Below are positions 8,228 to 12,994 of a DNA stretch of 12,994 nucleotides, piece after piece (position 1 is the first letter of the stretch; each line of letters starts with the position of its first letter). The stretch lies in NCBI GenBank assembly GCA_021783385.1, contig JAJXTX010000050.1, positions 1-12,994 on the forward strand, in the 5' to 3' direction. Under the pieces are notes generated by a model. The model made no database searches, was not told where the DNA came from, and worked only from the letters and a program-made list of their open reading frames with translations. The position numbers and the translations under genes are program-made. Origin of the DNA: Pseudomonadota bacterium. GTDB lineage: Bacteria; Pseudomonadota; Gammaproteobacteria; Xanthomonadales; Rhodanobacteraceae.

Positions 8228-9795
8228 GACGGCTTGCGCGCGGACCAGCCGCCCAGCATCTGGTCCAGCACCGCGTTGATGTAGAAGCCGTTCGACAGAT
8301 GCACGCGCAGGCCCCGTGCCGCGGGGTGGTCAGCCCACAGCGGCAGCAGCGCCTGGGCCACCGCCACGGCGCCAAAGCTCAGGATCGCCAGCACCATCAG
8401 GGTCCATGCGAGTCGGTCCGGAGCCGGGGTGGTAGGCAACGTGCCGGCCGTCAGCCAGGCTGCGGTGACCTGCAGCGAGAAGTAGCCGATCGCCGCCGCG
8501 GCGGAATACACGATGGTCTTGCCGGTCAGGGCGCGCGGTGCCCCGTCGGCCAGCCCCTGCGCCAGCAGATAGGCGACACCGAAGATCAGGATCGCGCCCA
8601 GCGCCAGCGCCTGTGGCGATTCGTGTTGCAGCCCGAAAACCAGACCGAAGCTCGTGCCGATCACGGCATAGATGGCGAGCGCCAGGAAGAAGGCACGGCC
8701 GACCGCCGTACCATCAGGCACCGCCACCGGCCCCGGTTGCCGGGTGGAGACGACCTCCTCCACCGCACCGCCGGAGGCGAGGAAGGCGTGCGCCTTGTAC
8801 AGCGAGTGCGCCACGATGTGCAGCAGTGCCAGCGGGAAAAGCGCCAGCCCGCATTGCAATGTCATGAAGCCCATCTGCGCCACGGTCGACCAGGCCAGCG
8901 AGGTCTTCACCGCTGGCTGCGTCAGCATCACCAGCGCACCAAAGATCGCCGTGAAGCCGCCCACCATCGCCAGCAGCGCCAGCACCCCAGGCGCCAGCAA
9001 CATGACGTCGGCGAAGCGGATCAGCAAAAAGCCGCCGCCGTTGATCACGCCCGCATGCAGCAGGGCGGACACCGGCGTGGGCGCCTCCATCACTTCGGTC
9101 AGCCAGCCGTGGGTGGGAAACTGTGCGGACTTCAGCAGCGCGGCCAGCGCCAGGGCGGCCGCGGCGAACCCGATCATGCCCGACGCCTCACCAACGCGGG
9201 CCGCGGCATTGATTTTGGCGATGTCGGTGCTGCCGTAGGCGAAGGCGAGCATGCCGGTCGCAGCGATCAGTGCTGCCGCACCCAGGGTCGAAAATAGTTG
9301 CTTCTTGCGCGCCGCGCGCCGCGCGGCTTCCCGCCCGGCATAGAACAACAGCAGTCGGTGCAGCGCGATGCTGGTCCCGATCCAGGCCACCACCAGTTGC
9401 ACCAGGTTGCCTGCTGCCACCAGCAGCAGCACGGCGGCCAGGGTAGCGCAGAGCCAGCCGGTGAAGGCGCCCTGCCGAGCCTCGCCATCCAGGTAGGTGC
9501 TCGTGTAACGCACCACGATCCAGCCGACGAAGCTGACCAGCAGCAGCATGCTCGCACTCACCGCATCGAGTCGTGCCGATAATCCGACCCCAGCCATGCC
9601 GATAAGCCTGCTCTCGCCCACTCCCCGCGCGATCAGCAGGACAAGTGCCAACAGCGAAACCAGCAGCGCCAGCATGGCGCAAGCCTCGGCGAGCTTCGGC
9701 ATCCACCGCGGACGCCGTTCCGCGCAAAACGCGCACAGGATCGCGATGAGGAACAGCGGTAGTGGTGCCGCCAGGGGTAACAGATAGGGCGACAA
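8224..9795 (-). CDS. dabB: DabB, NuoL/Mrp-like proton-conducting membrane subunit
   Basis: The 523-residue polytopic membrane protein belongs to the NADH-quinone oxidoreductase subunit 5/MrpA antiporter family. It has the signature [11 protein letters not shown] (222-232) and [18 protein letters not shown] (237-254), which carry the conserved Lys, Glu and His residues of the ion pathway. No other Nuo genes are present, and dabA follows immediately, so this is DabB (MpsA-like), which couples ion flow to CO2 hydration. Hydrophobic helices begin at residue 4 and continue throughout. The upstream frame is open to 9969, but the extra 58 residues are non-family. TTG 9795 has an AGGAG ribosome site seven bases away and gives [14 protein letters not shown] (first residue read as Met), the natural first helix. 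It is the first gene of the operon, 60 bp downstream of a LysR-type composite element. Confidence 0.93.
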   Translation of the reverse strand: MSPYLLPLAAPLPLFLIAILCAFCAERRPRWMPKLAEACAMLALLVSLLALVLLIARGVGESRLIGMAGVGLSARLDAVSASMLLLVSFVGWIVVRYTSTYLDGEARQGAFTGWLCATLAAVLLLVAAGNLVQLVVAWIGTSIALHRLLLFYAGREAARRAARKKQLFSTLGAAALIAATGMLAFAYGSTDIAKINAAARVGEASGMIGFAAAALALAALLKSAQFPTHGWLTEVMEAPTPVSALLHAGVINGGGFLLIRFADVMLLAPGVLALLAMVGGFTAIFGALVMLTQPAVKTSLAWSTVAQMGFMTLQCGLALFPLALLHIVAHSLYKAHAFLASGGAVEEVVSTRQPGPVAVPDGTAVGRAFFLALAIYAVIGTSFGLVFGLQHESPQALALGAILIFGVAYLLAQGLADGAPRALTGKTIVYSAAAAIGYFSLQVTAAWLTAGTLPTTPAPDRLAWTLMVLAILSFGAVAVAQALLPLWADHPAARGLRVHLSNGFYINAVLDQMLGGWSARKPS

Positions 9796-9802
9796 GGCGG
9801 GT

Positions 9803-9807
9803 CTCCT
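9803..9807 (-). promoter_or_regulatory. Ribosome binding site deciding the TTG start of dabB
   Basis: The minus strand reads AGGAG here, seven bases before TTG at 9795-9793. No ATG or GTG with a comparable site lies nearby in frame, so the operon's first gene appears to use the weak TTG initiator with a strong Shine-Dalgarno sequence. Confidence 0.75.
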
Positions 9808-9855
9808 GGAAGGATTGCTGGGAGTTTCAAGGTAACGATTGGCGCAACAATAAAA

Positions 9856-9895
9856 AAATTCATTGTTTGTTATTTTTGGTTCGCTAAAATCGAAC
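9856..9895. promoter_or_regulatory. Composite LysR-type element upstream of dabB (copy 1)
   Basis: Block A, AAATTCATTGTTTG (9856-9869), is followed by ten variable bases and then block B, TTCGCTAAAATCGAAC (9880-9895). The same two blocks with the same spacing occur at 11388-11427, differing by one base in the thirty conserved positions. Block B contains the palindrome TTCG-N7-CGAA with T-N11-A geometry, the usual LysR half-site pattern. Its edge is 60 bp upstream of the dabB TTG, a suitable place for activation. Binding by the nearby LysR protein is inferred. Confidence 0.7.
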
Positions 9896-10169
9896 ATTGA
9901 AAACACGCACGGGTACCCGGTGCGGCTGCCACCATGCCGTACAAATGTCCCCGTGGTAACGCGACGCAAGCCTGATAAAGACCCGGCGAAGCGCTACAGC
10001 CTGCGTGGCATCAGTGGTTCACGGCTGCCGCCCCTGCTGCGCACAGGTAGCTGGCGCGGCGAGCGACTCTTGCTCCGGCGCGGCGCTGTGGAAGTCGGGC
10101 GAAATGGCGCGGCGAGATGGCTAGCGCGCACCCGGTCTGCCTGACGATCGTTCTCGCCCCAGCATGACG

Positions 10170-10188
10170 CGCGCGCTCAAAGCGTGCG
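10170..10188 (-). terminator. Hairpin just downstream of sua5, possible terminator
   Basis: CGCGCGCT (10170-10177) and AGCGTGCG (10181-10188) form an 8-bp stem with one G-U pair and a CAA loop on the plus strand, 21 bp past the sua5 stop. There is no T-run after it on the minus strand, so it is a weak terminator candidate. An overlapping longer-range pair, TTCTCGC/GCGAGAA (10151-10157 and 10186-10192), could compete. Confidence 0.3.
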
Positions 10189-10208
10189 AGAAGCTCGACG
10201 GGTCTTGC

Positions 10209-11219
10209 CTACCGTTGGCGCGCTGCGGCAAACGCGCGCCCGTCACCGAGCCCTGCTGCGCGCACCAGGCGGTCGCACAGTGCGGCACCCAGGCCTTCGT
10301 CCAGTGGCGGCACGGCGACGAGTACATCCAGACCCAGGTCGTCGGCCTGCCGCAGCAGGGCGTACAACTGTTGCGCTTGCTGTTCGCTGGCTGTGCCCAG
10401 CGACAACCACGGCACGCCCGGAGGCAGGTTTTCTGGCCGGCACGCTGAAAGCAGACCGGCGCGAGCGCCGTTCCGATGCCATGTCTCCAGGGCTGCCAAC
10501 GCGTCCTCGGCTGCTGTCAGCACCACCCTGGCGCGCGGTGCATAGTGCGATGTCATCGCGCCGGGGCGGCGCACAGCGGGGTCCGCACGGTCGAGCACGG
10601 TACCTCCGGTCACGCGCCGCAGGTCCTGCGAGGTGATGCCACCGGGCCGCAGGATACGCATGCCCTCGTCAACAAAATCCACGATGGTCGATTCGACACC
10701 TATGCGGCAAGGACCGCCATCGAGCAACAAGTCAACGGCGTCACCAAGCTCCGACTGGACATGCCGTGCCGTGGTGGGGCTGACCCGGCCGTGGCGATTG
10801 GCTGACGGCGCGGCGACGCCGCCGCCGAACTGCGCCAGCAGGTCCAACGCCAGCGGATGTGATGGAACGCGCAGGGCCACCGTGTCCAGCCCACCCGTGA
10901 CGACGTCAAGCACGCCCGGCACGCGTGGCAGAACCAGGGTCAGCGGGCCGGGCCAGAAGGCTTCGGCCAGCTGCCACGCGGCGGTCGGCACCTCGCGCGC
11001 CCACTGCCTGATTTGCGCCGGCCGGTGAATATGCACGATTAACGGATGATCGGCCGGCCGCTGCTTGGCCGAAAAAATTCGTGCCACCGCCTGCGCGCTG
11101 CCGGCATCGGCGCCCAGACCGTAGACCGTCTCGGTAGGCAGGCCGACCAGGCCGCCGTCGCGCAATACCTGGGCTGCGCGCGCGGCATCGGTGGTCAGTC
11201 TGGCGTCGGCGTTGCTCAT
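10209..11219 (-). CDS. sua5: L-threonylcarbamoyladenylate synthase, Sua5 type
   Basis: The 336-residue protein makes threonylcarbamoyl-AMP from threonine, bicarbonate and ATP, the first step of the universal tRNA t6A37 modification. The N-terminal YrdC/TsaC domain (about 10-200) shows LPTETVYGLGADA (27-39), KQRPADHPL (52-60), WPGPLTLVLP (89-98), LRVPSHP (116-122) and APSANRHGRVSPT (137-149). The linker motif RPGAMTSHYAPRA (218-230) and a C-terminal Rossmann-like domain mark it as the long Sua5 form, not the short TsaC. ATG 11219 is preceded by GGAAG at a good distance. The upstream open frame to 11444 lacks homology and crosses the lysR regulatory region. It lies between the dab operon and lysR, in the dab direction but 413 bp from dabB, so probably a separate unit. 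Its use of bicarbonate as substrate may make the neighbourhood more than chance. Confidence 0.95.
   Translation of the reverse strand: MSNADARLTTDAARAAQVLRDGGLVGLPTETVYGLGADAGSAQAVARIFSAKQRPADHPLIVHIHRPAQIRQWAREVPTAAWQLAEAFWPGPLTLVLPRVPGVLDVVTGGLDTVALRVPSHPLALDLLAQFGGGVAAPSANRHGRVSPTTARHVQSELGDAVDLLLDGGPCRIGVESTIVDFVDEGMRILRPGGITSQDLRRVTGGTVLDRADPAVRRPGAMTSHYAPRARVVLTAAEDALAALETWHRNGARAGLLSACRPENLPPGVPWLSLGTASEQQAQQLYALLRQADDLGLDVLVAVPPLDEGLGAALCDRLVRAAGLGDGRAFAAARQR
10443..10459. repeat. 17-bp exact repeat, copy inside sua5
   Basis: CGCTGAAAGCAGACCGG here is repeated exactly at 11303-11319. This copy lies in the C-terminal coding part of sua5 (minus strand, encoding part of AGLLSACRP). The flanking bases differ at once on both sides. 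An exact 17-mer is unlikely by chance in 13 kb, but its meaning is unknown. Confidence 0.55.
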
Positions 11220-11302
11220 ACTGCCGGCTTCCGCAGAGCATGCGACCGCGGGCCACGGCCACGCGCGGCCGTCGCAGCAACAGACAATCGCGATCGCATG
11301 AC

Positions 11303-11319
11303 CGCTGAAAGCAGACCGG
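11303..11319. repeat. 17-bp exact repeat, copy upstream of sua5
   Basis: This is the second copy of CGCTGAAAGCAGACCGG, in the same orientation, 860 bp from the one inside sua5. It lies in the divergent region between the sua5 start and the lysR regulatory element, about 84 bp upstream of the sua5 ATG. Confidence 0.55.
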
Positions 11320-11387
11320 GCAGCAAGGTGGAGCTCCGGGAGGGGCAGTTCGGACCGCCACGGTAGCAAGGCATACCATCGCAAGAT

Positions 11388-11427
11388 AAATTCATTGTTT
11401 GATGGAAATGATTCGTTAAAATCGAAC
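11388..11427. promoter_or_regulatory. Composite LysR-type element abutting the lysR start (copy 2)
   Basis: AAATTCATTGTTTG (11388-11401), ten variable bases, then TTCGTTAAAATCGAAC (11412-11427) repeats the element found upstream of dabB. On the plus strand it also contains a promoter-like pair: TTGTTT (11395-11400), sixteen bases, TAAAAT (11417-11422). Its right edge is three bases before the lysR ATG, so the regulator bound here would cover its own promoter and start. This would suit autoregulation. Confidence 0.7.
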
Positions 11428-11430
11428 TGT

Positions 11431-12321
11431 ATGAGTGCTCTCAATTACAACCATCTGCGTTACTTTTGGGCCGTCGCGCATGAGGGCAATCTGACCCGAA
11501 CAGCGGCACGACTGCACCTGACGCAGTCGGCCTTGTCGGTGCAGATCCGCAAGCTGGAAGAGCAGCTCGGCCACCCGCTGTTCGAGCGGCGTGGACGACA
11601 ATTGCACCTCACCGAAGTGGGCCGAATCACGCTCGATCATGCGGACGCCATCTTCGCCAGCGGTGAGGAGTTGCTGGGAACCTTGCGTGATGCCGGTGCC
11701 AGCCGGCGGCCGCTGAGGCTTGGTGCCCTGGCTACGCTCTCGCGCAACTTCCAGATGGAATTTTTGCAGCCGGTGCTCGGGCGCCCCGACATCGAGATCA
11801 TCGTGCGCTCGGGCAATACCGCCGACCTGCTGGGCTCGTTGCAATCCTTGAGTCTGGACATCGTGCTGATCAATCAGCCCCCGGCGCGCGATGCACTCAA
11901 GCCGCTGGTTTCCCATCGCCTGGCCGAAAGGCCGGTGAGCCTCATCGGAACCCCGGAACGTTTCCGCAAACCGTGCAGCCTGGCAGAACGACTCAGAGAC
12001 CATCCGGTCATTCTGCCGACGCGGGAGACGAGTATCCGGATCGGCTTTGATGCCTTGATGAACCAGCTCGGCGTTCGTCCGCATATCGTGGCCGAGGTCG
12101 ACGACATGGCCATGCTGCGACTGCTGGCACGTGAAGACATCGGGCTGGCCGTATTGCCGTCGATTGTCGTGAAAGATGAGATCACGGCAGGCTCGCTGGT
12201 CGAGGGCGATCCACTGAAAGGGATCACTGAGACCTTTTACGCGGTCACGTTGGATCGCCGTTTCCCCAACCCTGTGCTGAGGGAACTTATTCGTCATGAG
12301 AAAGCGCTTTCAAGACACTGA
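11431..12321 (+). CDS. LysR-family transcriptional regulator, NhaR-like
   Basis: The 296-residue protein starts MSALNYNHLRYFWAVAHEGN, close to the N-terminus of NhaR-type LysR proteins (compare NYNHLYYFW in E. coli NhaR). The helix-turn-helix covers about 20-60 (LTRTAARLHLTQSALSVQIRKLEEQLGHPLFER). The effector domain runs from about residue 90 to 290, with RPLRLGALATLSRNF and LLAREDIGLAVLP as typical segments. ATG 11431 is chosen because homology begins there. The frame extends to a TTG at 11395, but this would run through the operator-like element. No Shine-Dalgarno sequence precedes the ATG, and a -10-like TAAAAT ends eight bases before it, so the mRNA may be leaderless. The shared element upstream of dabB makes it the likely activator of the dab operon. 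NhaR-like proteins can respond to sodium or pH, which would fit an ion-driven pump, but the signal is not known here. Confidence 0.93.
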   Translation: MSALNYNHLRYFWAVAHEGNLTRTAARLHLTQSALSVQIRKLEEQLGHPLFERRGRQLHLTEVGRITLDHADAIFASGEELLGTLRDAGASRRPLRLGALATLSRNFQMEFLQPVLGRPDIEIIVRSGNTADLLGSLQSLSLDIVLINQPPARDALKPLVSHRLAERPVSLIGTPERFRKPCSLAERLRDHPVILPTRETSIRIGFDALMNQLGVRPHIVAEVDDMAMLRLLAREDIGLAVLPSIVVKDEITAGSLVEGDPLKGITETFYAVTLDRRFPNPVLRELIRHEKALSRH

Positions 12322-12455
12322 ACCCTGCGAACGACAGCTTCAGAATCGAGGCGAATCTCGAGCACCGCGGAGGGCAGTTTGGGGCCAAAGCCTGCCTGTG
12401 GTCGCCATCGCCGGGAATGGCCGACCTGTTGGTGGCGCGGGGCAGTCAGGTGGCG

Positions 12456-12497
12456 AAAATGCGCGTTTGACTGGCGCTTTTTGCAGCAGTAAAGCGC
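12456..12497. terminator. Hairpins between convergent lysR and SLC13 genes
   Basis: Two alternative structures overlap. AAAATGCGC (12456-12464) can pair with GCGCTTTTT (12474-12482) around a 9-nt loop, with a T-T mismatch, placing T-residues at the 3' side as for a terminator of lysR. Alternatively GCGCTTT (12474-12480) pairs perfectly with AAAGCGC (12491-12497) next to the SLC13 stop. Either could end the convergent transcripts. Neither is a textbook terminator. Confidence 0.35.
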
Positions 12498-12994
12498 TCA
12501 CCGCCCCACCGCCCGAAACGGCCAGAAGTGCGGGATCAGCCACATCGACAGCGCGCAGAAGATGGCGATCAGCGGAATGCCGACCTTCATGAAATCGGTG
12601 AAGCGGTAGCCGCCGGCGTAATACACCATGGTGTTGGTGGGGTAGCCCACCGGAGTGGCGAACGAGGTGGCCGCAGCGAACGCCACCGCCACCACGAACG
12701 GGCGCGCATCGGCGTGCGCCGCGTGTGCCACGGTCACCGCGATGCCGACCATCAGCACCACCGACGGGTTGTGCCCCATCAGCTCGGTGAGCAGTGCCGT
12801 CAGCAGGTACACCATCAGCAGCGCGGCCAGCGGTCCGTGGCCGCCGACCAGCCGCATCGCACCCCCCACCACCACCGTCGACAGGCCGGTGTGCTCGATC
12901 GCCAGGCCCAGCGGCAGGATCGCGCCGAGCAGCACGATGATCTTCCAGTCCATGCTTTCGTAGACGTCCTTGCGGCCGAAGCAGCCGGTCAGCG
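12498..12994 (-). CDS. SLC13-family permease, C-terminal part (partial)
   Basis: The frame is open from the right window edge to TGA at 12498, giving about 165 residues. It begins LTGCFGRKDVYESMDWKIIVLLGAILPLG, matching the inner region of SLC13/ArsB-type permeases after the regulatory domain. It ends with the family signature SFATPVGYPTNTMVY followed by GGYRFTDFMKVGIPL and a last helix, LIAIFCALSMWLIPHFWPF. At least four membrane helices are visible. Family members carry sulfate, dicarboxylates or other anions with sodium or protons. The substrate cannot be read from this part. The apparent internal ATG at 12953 is not the start. It is convergent with lysR, so not part of the dab operon, though a sulfate permease near cysD would be notable. 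Confidence 0.87.
   Translation of the reverse strand, partial: LTGCFGRKDVYESMDWKIIVLLGAILPLGLAIEHTGLSTVVVGGAMRLVGGHGPLAALLMVYLLTALLTELMGHNPSVVLMVGIAVTVAHAAHADARPFVVAVAFAAATSFATPVGYPTNTMVYYAGGYRFTDFMKVGIPLIAIFCALSMWLIPHFWPFRAVGR

Larger units (their letters stand above)
9796..10208. other. Regulatory intergenic region between dabB and sua5
   Basis: This 413-bp gap holds the dabB leader, an AT-rich patch (about 9845-9900) containing a LysR-type composite element, and then ordinary GC-rich DNA up to the sua5 stop. A hairpin sits at 10170-10188. The plus-strand frame 9863-10144 is Arg-rich, has no ribosome site and no recognisable domain, so it is not called. A minus-strand -10-like TATTGT at 9852-9847 is a possible dab promoter element, but there is no convincing -35, as expected for an activator-dependent promoter. 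Confidence 0.5.

Noticed and set aside
6986..9297. Long plus-strand open frames opposite dabA and dabB
   Set aside because: They are antisense frames of well-supported genes in GC-rich DNA. Their products lack recognisable domains and are rich in Arg, His and Gly.
9796..9969. N-terminal extension of DabB to the upstream ATG at 9969
   Set aside because: The extra 58 residues are not family-like and would cross the LysR-type element. TTG 9795 has AGGAG seven bases upstream and begins at the natural first helix.
9863..10144. 93-residue plus-strand open frame after copy 1 of the composite element
   Set aside because: It has no ribosome site, no ATG start, Arg-rich low-complexity content and no recognisable domain. 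It is better seen as non-coding.
11395..11430. TTG start for LysR adding 12 residues
   Set aside because: Those codons are the operator-like element itself, and LysR/NhaR homology starts at MSALNYNHLRYFW.
11220..11444. N-terminal extension of Sua5 by 75 residues
   Set aside because: It runs through the lysR promoter region, is rich in Cys, Ala and Arg, and lacks family similarity. ATG 11219 has GGAAG at good distance.
1..12994. CRISPR arrays, insertion sequences, tRNA or rRNA genes
   Set aside because: No regularly spaced repeats, transposase motifs, or tRNA/rRNA-like sequences were seen on either strand.

Overview
The window is uniformly GC-rich, with mostly closely packed genes. Its content (a GH30-type glycosidase end, a periplasmic phosphodiesterase, a DUF481 outer-membrane protein, Sua5, a CysD and an SLC13 permease) fits a Gram-negative proteobacterium. 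The Xanthomonadales/Rhodanobacteraceae are my best guess, but this rests on general resemblance and is only moderately secure. No rRNA, tRNA, CRISPR array, transposase or phage gene was seen.

Layout. Positions 1-160 hold the end of a secreted glycosidase-like gene on the plus strand. It is followed by a secreted nucleotide pyrophosphatase/phosphodiesterase (212-1603, plus). A convergent DUF481 outer-membrane barrel gene (1659-2501, minus) is divergent from a YafY-type HTH/WYL regulator (2674-3654, plus). A 324-bp stretch rich in perfect inverted repeats (3655-3978) separates that regulator from the main system.

Core system. A four-gene minus-strand operon runs from 9795 down to 3979: dabB (proton-channel subunit), dabA (zinc carbonic-anhydrase-like subunit), cysD (sulfate adenylyltransferase small subunit) and a DUF6671 gene with C-terminal zinc-ribbon cysteines. 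The junctions overlap by 4, 4 and 1 nt, so the genes are probably translationally coupled. DabAB is a known energy-coupled inorganic-carbon pump. Its tight coupling to a CysD without CysN, plus an uncharacterised DUF6671 protein, is the most unusual feature here.

Control. A LysR-family (NhaR-like) gene lies at 11431-12321 on the plus strand. A 40-bp composite element with two conserved blocks at fixed spacing, one of them a TTCG...CGAA palindrome of LysR type, occurs twice: upstream of dabB (9856-9895) and directly against the lysR start codon (11388-11427). This ties the regulator to the operon even though sua5 (10209-11219, minus) sits between them. I infer that lysR and dabB were once directly divergent and that the sua5 segment now separates two copies of the old shared regulatory region.

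The right edge holds the C-terminal part of an SLC13-type permease (12498-12994, minus), convergent with lysR.
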